Shown one piece after another: positions 1-5,336 of a stretch of 5,336 bases of DNA. The first letter of the stretch is position 1, and each line of letters opens with the position of its first letter. Position numbers and translations under genes: made by a program. The stretch spans positions 1 to 5,336 of the forward strand of contig CANFGA010000257.1 in NCBI GenBank assembly GCA_947446335.1, given 5' to 3'. The DNA is from Oxalobacteraceae bacterium. Its GTDB lineage: Bacteria; Pseudomonadota; Gammaproteobacteria; Burkholderiales; Burkholderiaceae_D. The notes beneath the pieces are model-generated. The model did no database searches. It had not been told where the DNA came from and saw only the letters and a program-made list of their open reading frames with translations.

Positions 1-1098
1 ATCGAAAGTCTGCGAGATCACCAGCTCGCCATTCAGATAGCCTTCAACGGTTTCGGAAGTAAATTCCCCCAATGGCCGGATATTCACCGATGCCAGCGAG
101 AATATGCCATTACCGACCTGTGTCATGACCACGCTGTTGACGAGACCACTGGCCGATTCCGAAATCAGTACATTATTCCCATCGATATCAAAGTTGCTTG
201 AGACACTAGCAATATTGCGAGGAGAGATAGTCGCGAAACTGTAACCGCCTGCGGTGATGATGTTGCCAGTCTCAGCAATAGTCTCGGTGTAAGTGTCCGC
301 ACTGAAGGTCACGTTGGTGACAACTTGGATAATCGTATCGGCTACCGCATCAACTTGCGCCACCGGCGCATCATTGGTGCCAGTGATCGTCACGGAGACG
401 GTTACCTCGTTGCTGACTGCGCCTTGCCCGTCGACGGCGATATAGGTGAAGGTATCGGTGATCTTTTCACCAACCGCCAACGCTTGCAGATTGGCTGCCT
501 GCGTCGGGTCGTAGCGCAGCGTGCCATCGTCATTTTGTGTGATGACTGCACCCTGCGCGCTGCTGCCTGAAAAGCTACCCACTGACAGGACTGCGCCATT
601 GTCAATGTCGGTATCATTGGCCAGCACGGCGATGTCGATGGCCTGGTCTTCGGTATGCACCACCACCACTGCGGGGCTGGCAACCACGTTGTCGATCACT
701 TGAACAGTAGCGCCGTTCGCCGTGAAGATCACCGTGTCCACAACATCAAAGCCGCTCAACAGCAAAACATCAGTAAAACTCCCGGCCTCGAAAGTCTGCG
801 TGATCACCAGCTCGCCATTCAGATAACCTCGGACGGTTTCGAAAGCAGCCTCGCCCATGGGCTGGATATTCACCGATGTCAGCGAGAATGTGGCGCCATC
901 GACCTGGGTCATGGTCACGCTGTTGGCGAAATCAGGGTCCGATTGCGAAACCAGTACATTGTTGCCATCGTCGTTAATGTCTACCACTCCAACAGCGCTA
1001 ACAAGGGAGCTCAAACTGGAACTGAAGCTGTAGCCGCCTGCAGTGATGATGTTGCCAGTCTCAGACATGATCTGCGTGTAAGTGTCCGCCTCGAAGGT
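1..1098 (-). repeat. Tandem ~787-bp supra-module inside the adhesin gene (one full unit, one partial)
   Basis: The first unit covers 310-1098 (residues 522-784) and the second begins at 309 and runs off the left edge. Each unit begins with an ADTYT-containing strand and ETGNIITAGGYSF, continues through GNNVL and a GYLNGELVI strand, and (first unit) goes on to a VCBS/cadherin-like domain ending ITGTNDAPVA. Similarity is also visible in DNA: the block starting at 4 recurs at 790 and the block at 359 recurs at 1151, so the offset drifts between 786 and 792 bp through in-frame indels. The copies have diverged at many codons, so this is an old duplication rather than a very recent one. More units probably follow to the left. 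Confidence 0.85.
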
Positions 1099-2661
1099 CA
1101 AGGTTGTTGCATCCCCAAGAACCACGACATCGACCACGGCATCATTTTGCGCCACCGGCGCATCGTTGGTGCCGGTGATCGTCACGAAAACGGTGCGCTC
1201 CACGCTGCCGCCCTGGCCATCTGCAACGGTGAAGCTGAAGCTCTCGACCTTGGTTTCGCCAGCGGCGAGGTATTCGACCAAGGATGCATCGACCGTGTAA
1301 TCCCAGGTGACAACGCCGCCCAGACCGGTGCCGGTCGTGTCGCTGCTGATGCTTGCCGTCAACGCGCCCAGCGGTTCGCCGACCGGGGTCACGGCGCTGA
1401 TGCTGTGCACATCCTTCAGATCGGCATCGGTGAAGGCGATCGTGCCTGTGTCGGCAAGGAAAACAGGAGCAGCACCAAGCGCAGTAAAACTTACCCCGAC
1501 TTCCTCGCCAATGACAACTTGCACAGGCGCCAGTTCGGTGACGGCGCCGGTGACATCGCCGATGGCGAGCACCGGCACATCGTTGGTGCCAGTGATGGTG
1601 ATCGTGACGGTGCCGCTGGCTGTGCCATCGATGCTGGTGACCGTGAACACGTCGGTGACGACCTGGCCCGCGCTCAAGCCATTGAGGGCCGAATTGGCGA
1701 CAAAAGTCCAGGCGCCACTGGCATCGATGGCGAACGTGCCGTGTGGTCCGGCCGTGCCGGGTTGCACCACGACGCCGGCCTGGCCCGCATCGACATCGCC
1801 GATGACCAAGGTACCGCCGGTCGATACTGCAGCCCTGGTATTGCCTTCAGTGAGCGCGATGGCGCTGGAACTGACGGTGGCGGCGTCGTTGCTGCCGTTG
1901 ATGGTAACTGTGAGCAACTGGGTCGCGGTGCCGTCGGTCGATGTGACCAGCAGCGTGTCAAGCACTTGCTGACCTGCGATCAAAGAATCGGTCTTGCCTG
2001 CATCGGGCGTGTAAGTCCACGCGCCGCTGGCGGCATTGAATGTGAAATTGCCGTAAGTGCCGACCAGGCTGGCAGGCGCCTTGAACGAAGACAGGTTGGC
2101 GGCGACGCCGCCCACGGCCAGCGTACCCGATGCACTCGTGCCCGGCGTCGCATTGGCCACGCCGCCTGCTTCGGTGACGGTGCCGGCAACCGTGCCTGAA
2201 ATCGTCGATGTCGGGGTATTTGTACCGCCACCACCACTGGCGGCTACGGCAAGACCGGCCAGACCGGCGCCGCCCAGCGCCAGGCCGACCGGCAGCGAAA
2301 TGGCGGCAGCGCTGGCTACCGTGGTCGCGGTGACGACGGTGGCGGTCGATGCTGCAGTGGCGGCAGCGGCGGCGGTGCTAGCCTCGGTAGCAGCAGCGGC
2401 AGCGGCGGCATCGAGTTGACTGAACTGCATGCCATCGAGCGAGTCGGCCTGGGCCGCAGCCATGTCGGTGTCCTGCAGGGAGACCAATTCATCTTGCTCG
2501 ACATCAGACAATGTGGTTTTTTTAATAAAATTTTTGGATTTTGCGGCACTCGCCAGAATCTGGTTTTCCAATGCAGCTGCTTGCTCGCCAGGCAAGGAAC
2601 TGGTCGGGTTCAACTTGCCCTTGATGCCATTCGCAGCAACGTTTTTCACATTTTTTTCCAT
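1..2661 (-). CDS. Giant VCBS/cadherin-like repeat adhesin, N-terminal 887 residues (3' end outside window)
   Basis: Seen: one open minus-strand frame runs from the ATG at 2661 to the left edge without a stop. Residues 1-80 are hydrophilic with no Sec signal peptide. Residues 85-107 are Ala-rich, and 109-146 are hydrophobic, ending in GGGG. VCBS/cadherin-like repeats follow, closing with INGSNDA (254-260), ITGTNDVPV (356-364) and ITGTNDAPVA (495-504). A jelly-roll-like domain (about 522-660), another VCBS/cadherin-like domain (about 661-768, closing ITGTNDAPVA) and the start of a second jelly-roll-like domain (785-887) come next. DINDDG (561-566) and DIDG (825-828) are Asp-rich, possible Ca2+ loops. 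Known: VCBS repeats typify large type I-secreted biofilm adhesins. Inferred: a surface or biofilm adhesin; the C-terminal secretion signal is not visible. Start: an in-frame TGA at 2716-2718 limits extension. ATG 2661 has no Shine-Dalgarno; Met67 (2463) has AGGA seven bases upstream and is an alternative. The adhesin class is secure; ligand and export route are not. Confidence 0.88.
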   Translation of the reverse strand, partial: MEKNVKNVAANGIKGKLNPTSSLPGEQAAALENQILASAAKSKNFIKKTTLSDVEQDELVSLQDTDMAAAQADSLDGMQFSQLDAAAAAAATEASTAAAAATAASTATVVTATTVASAAAISLPVGLALGGAGLAGLAVAASGGGGTNTPTSTISGTVAGTVTEAGGVANATPGTSASGTLAVGGVAANLSSFKAPASLVGTYGNFTFNAASGAWTYTPDAGKTDSLIAGQQVLDTLLVTSTDGTATQLLTVTINGSNDAATVSSSAIALTEGNTRAAVSTGGTLVIGDVDAGQAGVVVQPGTAGPHGTFAIDASGAWTFVANSALNGLSAGQVVTDVFTVTSIDGTASGTVTITITGTNDVPVLAIGDVTGAVTELAPVQVVIGEEVGVSFTALGAAPVFLADTGTIAFTDADLKDVHSISAVTPVGEPLGALTASISSDTTGTGLGGVVTWDYTVDASLVEYLAAGETKVESFSFTVADGQGGSVERTVFVTITGTNDAPVAQNDAVVDVVVLGDATTLTFEADTYTQIMSETGNIITAGGYSFSSSLSSLVSAVGVVDINDDGNNVLVSQSDPDFANSVTMTQVDGATFSLTSVNIQPMGEAAFETVRGYLNGELVITQTFEAGSFTDVLLLSGFDVVDTVIFTANGATVQVIDNVVASPAVVVVHTEDQAIDIAVLANDTDIDNGAVLSVGSFSGSSAQGAVITQNDDGTLRYDPTQAANLQALAVGEKITDTFTYIAVDGQGAVSNEVTVSVTITGTNDAPVAQVDAVADTIIQVVTNVTFSADTYTETIAETGNIITAGGYSFATISPRNIASVSSNFDIDGNNVLISESASGLVNSVVMTQVGNGIFSLASVNIRPLGEFTSETVEGYLNGELVISQTFD
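2224..2337 (-). other. Ala/Gly-rich hydrophobic segment of the adhesin N-terminus
   Basis: Residues 109-146 contain a long uncharged stretch with the cores VASAAAISLPVG and LALGGAGLAGLAVAA, ending in four glycines. It follows an Ala-rich, Glu/Asp-poor tract at residues 85-107. It is too far from the N-terminus to be an ordinary signal peptide. Its place, just before the first repeat, suggests a spacer or a membrane or translocon stop that could hold the protein at the cell surface; that role is an inference. No LapG-type cleavage motif of the TAAG/PAAG kind is seen next to it. Confidence 0.5.
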
Positions 2662-2741
2662 GATTCGATCCGGGAGGTAGAATTTAAATAAGGGGTTCAA
2701 TTTGCTGGCAAACGTTCACCAGGCTGACTGCGCATCCGCCA

Positions 2742-2920
2742 AGATTTGATGCTATTGCTTTATCGATCGACATTATTTTGAAGATGACAATGCAATTCAG
2801 TTACGATTATCAATTGAATTTAGGCAATATAAAATCAGGAACAGATGATTTTTCCATAGGTCAATGTATTTACCAAAGGTAAGAATTTACTTACAAAAAT
2901 TGTTTTTTGGTATTTCAGGA
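2742..2920 (-). promoter_or_regulatory. AT-rich upstream region, probable adhesin promoter/regulatory zone
   Basis: Base composition drops sharply in GC compared with both flanks, over about 180 bp that end roughly 80 bp upstream of the adhesin start. Several -10-like hexamers occur on the minus strand (for example GATAAT near 2807-2812), but none pairs with a good -35 at 16-18 bp, so no single promoter can be named. Such AT-rich tracts before large surface-protein genes are often targets of nucleoid proteins; that is inference only. Confidence 0.35.
2794..2820. promoter_or_regulatory. 27-bp dyad, possible operator upstream of the adhesin
   Basis: Two 9-bp arms, AATTCAGTT (2794-2802) and AATTGAATT (2812-2820), are inverted repeats matching at 8 of 9 positions around a 9-bp spacer. 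The centre lies about 146 bp upstream of the adhesin start codon within the AT-rich tract. The spacing suits a dimeric regulator, but no family is recognised, and symmetric AT-rich sequence can arise by chance. Confidence 0.25.
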
Positions 2921-2946
2921 AGGGTGCTGGAGGCTGAGCTACCAGG

Positions 2947-2990
2947 GGATAGGCTCGAGCAAACGGTTTCATGTTTGATCGAACCTGTCC
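2947..2990. repeat. Imperfect inverted repeat, diverged relative of the palindromic element
   Basis: Arms GGATAGGCTCGAGCAAA (2947-2963) and TTTGATCGAACCTGTCC (2974-2990) pair at 14 of 17 positions around a 10-base loop. The arm core AGGCTCGA / TCGAACCT resembles the core of the full elements at 3090 and 5255, and TACCAGG lies just outside the left arm, as in the 5255 copy. There is no T-run on either side, so it is not a standard intrinsic terminator. Confidence 0.55.
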
Positions 2991-3089
2991 TCGTCGGCCA
3001 GTACCGTCAGCCGGGCGGCTTTGGTCGGAAAACTCGCTGTCGTGGGGCGAAGGTGATCGATTCGATCCGGAAGCGATGTCCCGGCCGAA

Positions 3090-3169
3090 GGTAGCAGGCT
3101 CGATCGGGGGCTATTTTTGCGCGAGTTTGCCGCTGCTCTCGCACCCTGATCGAGCCTAGTACTTGGTGC
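3090..3169. repeat. REP/MITE-like palindromic element, copy 1
   Basis: The left arm GGTAGCAGGCTCGATCGGGG (3090-3109) faces a right arm CCCTGATCGAGCC (3144-3156), with 13 of 14 core positions complementary. The interior contains GCGCGA, and the right arm continues as TAGTACTTGGTGC. The same order (left arm, 8-9 bases, GCGCGA, 16-19 bases, right arm, GGTG tail) is found at 5255-5330 in the same orientation, so the two are copies of one element. It lies downstream of the transporter-acyltransferase gene. No transposase is in the window. No known named family is claimed. Confidence 0.7.
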
Positions 3170-3178
3170 TGCCGCTGG

Positions 3179-3204
3179 CCCCGATCGAGCCGATCACCTG
3201 GTGC
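3179..3204. repeat. Extra right-half copy of the palindromic element
   Basis: CCCCGATCGAGCC followed by GATCACCTGGTGC matches the right half of the elements at 3144-3169 and 5305-5330, beginning 35 bp after the former. No matching left arm lies beside it, so this is a solitary half or the remains of a tandem array. It ends next to the hairpin that follows the transporter gene's stop codon. Confidence 0.6.
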
Positions 3205-3236
3205 TGGCTATGCCGCAGCCGGCAGGCGCCACCAGC

Positions 3237-3269
3237 AAAAAATCAGCGCCAGTTGCCGCGCAGCGCCTG
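3237..3269 (-). terminator. Weak candidate intrinsic terminator overlapping the stop codon
   Basis: On the minus strand the arms CAGGCGC (3269-3263) and GCGCTG (3249-3244) can pair over six base pairs with one bulged G, followed by A and a run of six T (3242-3237). The stem is short, includes the last sense codons and part of the TGA, and has a 13-base loop, so it is marginal. A second hairpin lies just downstream (TGCTGG/CCAGCA at 3202-3237, with an inner TGCCG/CGGCA stem); it has no T-run after it but could protect the mRNA 3' end. Confidence 0.25.
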
Positions 3270-5135
3270 GACCTGGTCGTGCAGTGCTTGCGGGGTGACG
3301 TCTTGCGCGGCGACCGGATGGCCGATGGCCAGCGCCAGTTGCGAGCGCCAGCCGCGGCGGAAAGTGCGTTCGAAGCGGCGATCGTCATTGCGACTCAAAA
3401 AATGAGCCCACAAGCCGCACAGCGCCATCGGGATCACTGGCACGCGGGTCTGCGCGGCGATCTTGGCGATGCCACCCTTGAAGGCGTCGACTTCGCCGGT
3501 TTTTGTCAGTTTTCCCTCAGGGAAAATGCAGACCAGATCGCCATCGGCTAGGGCCTGGGCGATGACGGCGTAAGCCTGTTCGGCCTGGCCTGGAGCCTCG
3601 CTTGCGGGGGCGATCGGGATTGCATTGGCGGTCTTGAACAGCCAGCCCAGCAAGCTCAGGTTGAAGATGCCTTGATCGACGACGAAGCGGATGGGGCGCG
3701 GGCTCACTGCCATGATGACCAGCGCATCGACATAGGAAACATGGTTGCAGACCAGCAGCGCGCCGCCGTGGGACGGGATACGCTCGAGATTGACGCCCTT
3801 GACCCGGTGCAGCGTATGGATCAAGAGCCAGGCCAGAAAGCGCAGCAGAAATTCAGGCACCAGCGTGAAGATGTAGATCGCCACCAGCGCGTTCAGCAGC
3901 GCGGTGACCAGGAACAATTGGGCGATCGTTGCGCCCTGCCCCAGCAAGACGATGGCCAGGCCGGCGGCGGCCACCATGAACAGCGCATTCAAGATGTTCA
4001 TCCCGGCGATGGTGCGCGACAAGTGTTTGGGATCGCAGCGGCTCTGGATCAGCGCGAACAGCGGCACGATGAAAAAACCGCCGAACACGCCGATCAGAAC
4101 GATGTCGAACAAGATGCGCAGCGCGCCGGCCTGGGCCACAAAGCTGCCGGCGCCTATGCCGATTGCGGCAGGCGCGGCATAGCCGAGGCTGGCGAAATAC
4201 AGGTCAATGCCGAACAGCGTCAAGCCGAAGGCGCCGAACGGCACCAGGCCGATCTCGATCTTGCCGCCCGACAGCCGTTCGCACAGCAAGGAACCGGCAC
4301 CGATGCCGAGCGAAAAAACGGTCAGCAGCAGCACGAACACGTTATGGTCGCCGCGCAGCACATCCTTGGCATAGACGGGAAACTGGGCCAGGATCAGCGC
4401 GCCGTAAAACCAGAACCACGAATTGCCGAGCATGGCCAGGAAGACAGTGCGGTTCTGACGCGAAAAGCGAAGATTGCGCAGCGATTCCTGGACAAAGTTC
4501 GGATTGATGCGCAGCCCCGGATCGACCGCCGCCGTATAGGGAATCCGGTAACTCGCCACCAGCCCGAGCAGCGCAACGACGATGGTGGCGCCGGCCACCA
4601 GTTGCACGCCGCCCGGCTGATGAACCACCAGCACAGCACCCATGATTTCACCGAGCAAGATGCCAACAAACGTCCCCATCTCGATCACGCCATTGCCGCC
4701 GATTAATTCAGTCGTTTTCAAGTGCTGCGGCAGGTAGGCGTATTTGACCGGCCCGAACAGCGTCGAATGGATGCCCATGCCGACCACGGCGGCCACCAGC
4801 AGCCACAGCGTGTGCGTGAGCCAGCCGGCGGCCGCGATCGCCATGATCGCCAGTTCCATCCATTTGACAAAGCGCGCCAGGCTGGATTTCTCGAACTTGT
4901 CGGCCAACTGGCCGGCGGTAGCTGAGAAAATCACGTAAGGCAAGATGAACAGGCCCGGGATCAAGTTGGTGATGGTCGATGGGTTGATCGTGGTCCAGCT
5001 CAGCGCATCGTAGGCGATCACCACCATCAATGCGGTCTTGAACAGGTTGTCGTTGAAGGCGCCGAAGAACTGGGTCCAGAAGAAGGGCCCGAAACGGCGC
5101 TGCGACAACAGGGAAAACTGGCTGGCTTTGCGCAT
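3243..5135 (-). CDS. Bifunctional MFS (LplT-like) transporter / PlsC-type 1-acylglycerophosphate acyltransferase
   Basis: Seen: 630 residues. Residues 1-425 are a multi-spanning membrane domain of about 11-12 hydrophobic segments with MFS/LplT-like signatures FFGAFNDNLFK (23-33), FGPVKYAYLPQHL (127-139) and GGNGVIEMGTFVGILLGE (146-163). Residues about 440-630 are a soluble LPLAT domain with HX4D (H465, D470 in NHVSYVD), FPEG (538-541) and VPVIPMAL (565-572). Known: LplT flips lysophospholipids inward across the inner membrane, and PlsC-family domains acylate lysophospholipid or lysophosphatidate. Inferred: an inner-membrane protein that imports a lysophospholipid and re-acylates it on the cytoplasmic face. 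Unlike the longer triple fusions and E. coli Aas, no acyl-ACP synthetase (AMP-binding) domain follows; the stop comes right after the acyltransferase. Start: an in-frame TAG lies two codons upstream of ATG 5135, and AGG five bases before the ATG is a modest ribosome binding site. Substrate is unproven. Confidence 0.92.
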   Translation of the reverse strand: MRKASQFSLLSQRRFGPFFWTQFFGAFNDNLFKTALMVVIAYDALSWTTINPSTITNLIPGLFILPYVIFSATAGQLADKFEKSSLARFVKWMELAIMAIAAAGWLTHTLWLLVAAVVGMGIHSTLFGPVKYAYLPQHLKTTELIGGNGVIEMGTFVGILLGEIMGAVLVVHQPGGVQLVAGATIVVALLGLVASYRIPYTAAVDPGLRINPNFVQESLRNLRFSRQNRTVFLAMLGNSWFWFYGALILAQFPVYAKDVLRGDHNVFVLLLTVFSLGIGAGSLLCERLSGGKIEIGLVPFGAFGLTLFGIDLYFASLGYAAPAAIGIGAGSFVAQAGALRILFDIVLIGVFGGFFIVPLFALIQSRCDPKHLSRTIAGMNILNALFMVAAAGLAIVLLGQGATIAQLFLVTALLNALVAIYIFTLVPEFLLRFLAWLLIHTLHRVKGVNLERIPSHGGALLVCNHVSYVDALVIMAVSPRPIRFVVDQGIFNLSLLGWLFKTANAIPIAPASEAPGQAEQAYAVIAQALADGDLVCIFPEGKLTKTGEVDAFKGGIAKIAAQTRVPVIPMALCGLWAHFLSRNDDRRFERTFRRGWRSQLALAIGHPVAAQDVTPQALHDQVQALRGNWR

Positions 5136-5164
5136 GGTGACCTATGTCTGAAAAAATTATTAAC

Positions 5165-5193
5165 AAAATACAGGACAAGGGCGCGCACGACAA
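5165..5193 (-). promoter_or_regulatory. Candidate sigma-70 promoter of the transporter-acyltransferase gene
   Basis: On the minus strand TTGTCG (5193-5188) and TATTTT (5170-5165) each match four of six consensus positions and are separated by exactly 17 bp. The implied start of transcription lies roughly 20-25 bases before ATG 5135, giving a short leader. The sequence between this promoter and the gene is A/T-rich. The match is only moderate, and a TTGTCC/TAATAA alternative nearby has poor spacing. Confidence 0.3.
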
Positions 5194-5254
5194 TCATCAT
5201 TGGCGATGCTGCGGTGGCCGCAGTGTGTCGAGGGTGCGTTTGGCCCAGGTCGAC

Positions 5255-5330
5255 GGTACCAGGTTCGATCGGGGTTGCTGTCGCGCGAATTACAGATGTA
5301 TCGCCCCCGATCGAGCCTGGTACCTGGTGA
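5255..5330. repeat. REP/MITE-like palindromic element, copy 2
   Basis: The left arm GGTACCAGGTTCGATCGGGG (5255-5274) and right arm CCCCGATCGAGCCTGGTACC (5305-5324) are inverted repeats matching at 19 of 20 positions, separated by 30 bases that include GCGCGA. The tail TGGTGA follows. This is the best-preserved copy in the window. It sits about 120 bp upstream of the start codon of the transporter-acyltransferase gene, in the same orientation as the copy at 3090. The long perfect arms would fold into a strong cruciform or RNA hairpin. Confidence 0.75.
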
Positions 5331-5336
5331 CTTTGC

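Larger units (their letters stand above)
2662..3242. other. Intergenic region between the transporter-acyltransferase gene and the adhesin
   Basis: This 581-bp stretch has no convincing gene. Short plus-strand ORFs (2864-3094, 2971-3159, and one from 3163 running into the neighbour) have no recognisable domain and overlap the palindromic repeats. Moving from the transporter gene toward the adhesin, it holds a hairpin at 3202-3237, a half palindromic element (3179-3204), a full one (3090-3169), a diverged hairpin (2947-2990), an AT-rich tract (about 2742-2920) and a short GC-mixed leader. The 12-mer gattcgatccgg occurs twice, at 2662-2673 (abutting the adhesin start codon) and 3059-3070. Confidence 0.7.

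Noticed and set aside
655..2199. 514-codon open frame on the plus strand
   Set aside because: It is exactly antisense and codon-register matched to the adhesin frame. Its length follows from the GC-rich, Asp/Gly/Thr-biased repeats, and its His/Asp/Ala-rich product has no recognisable domain.
2224..2661. LapG-type dialanine cleavage site in the adhesin N-terminus
   Set aside because: Several Ala pairs occur (VAANG, TAAST, VAASG), but none has the TAAG/PAAG-like context, and no retention-module signature was recognised.
2873..2910. Hairpin GTAAG/CTTAC followed by a T-run, as a plus-strand terminator
   Set aside because: The stem is only five weak pairs, the T-run is separated from it by A-rich sequence, and no plus-strand gene ends upstream of it.
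2864..3159. Short plus-strand ORFs in the intergenic region
   Set aside because: They have no domains or supporting ribosome binding site, and they cross or abut the palindromic elements, whose inverted arms explain the open frame.
2947..3204. CRISPR array
   Set aside because: The repeated units are inverted and irregularly spaced and occur only a few times, without direct repeats around uniform spacers.
3672..4706. 344-codon open frame on the plus strand
   Set aside because: It lies wholly antisense to the clear transporter-acyltransferase gene and encodes a Gln/Asp/His-rich low-complexity product typical of antisense shadows.
4708..5193. 161-codon minus-strand frame with a hydrophobic N-terminus
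   Set aside because: It overlaps the start of the transporter gene out of frame; the transporter frame carries the conserved MFS motifs.

Overview
The window looks like chromosomal DNA of a Gram-negative bacterium, most likely a betaproteobacterium of the order Burkholderiales (Oxalobacteraceae-like). This is an inference from the GC-rich coding style, from an LplT-like transporter fused to an acyltransferase, and from a very long VCBS-repeat adhesin. No rRNA or other marker gene is present to fix the taxon.

Both real genes lie on the minus strand. From right to left: (1) 5136-5336 holds a candidate promoter for the transporter gene and a palindromic REP/MITE-like element. (2) 3243-5135 is a complete 630-residue protein, an MFS lysophospholipid-transporter-like half followed by a PlsC-type 1-acylglycerol-3-phosphate acyltransferase half. 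(3) 2662-3242 is a 581-bp intergenic region. It holds a second copy of the palindromic element, an extra half copy, a diverged hairpin relative, and an AT-rich stretch that probably carries the promoter of the next gene. (4) 1-2661 is the first 887 codons of a giant repetitive surface or secreted protein whose C-terminus lies beyond the left edge.

The giant protein has a non-Sec N-terminus, an Ala-rich and Gly-rich hydrophobic segment, three VCBS/cadherin-like repeats, and then a supra-module of about 787 bp that starts to repeat in tandem. Each supra-module combines a jelly-roll-like domain with a VCBS/cadherin-like domain. The layout suits a type I-secreted biofilm adhesin, but the expected RTX/C-terminal signal and the secretion genes are not in view. 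The two genes probably do not form one operon: the gap is long, palindromic and AT-rich, and their products show no obvious shared pathway beyond the cell envelope. The least ordinary features are the palindromic element family bracketing the transporter-acyltransferase gene, the composite repeat unit of the adhesin, and the absence of a Shine-Dalgarno sequence at the adhesin start.
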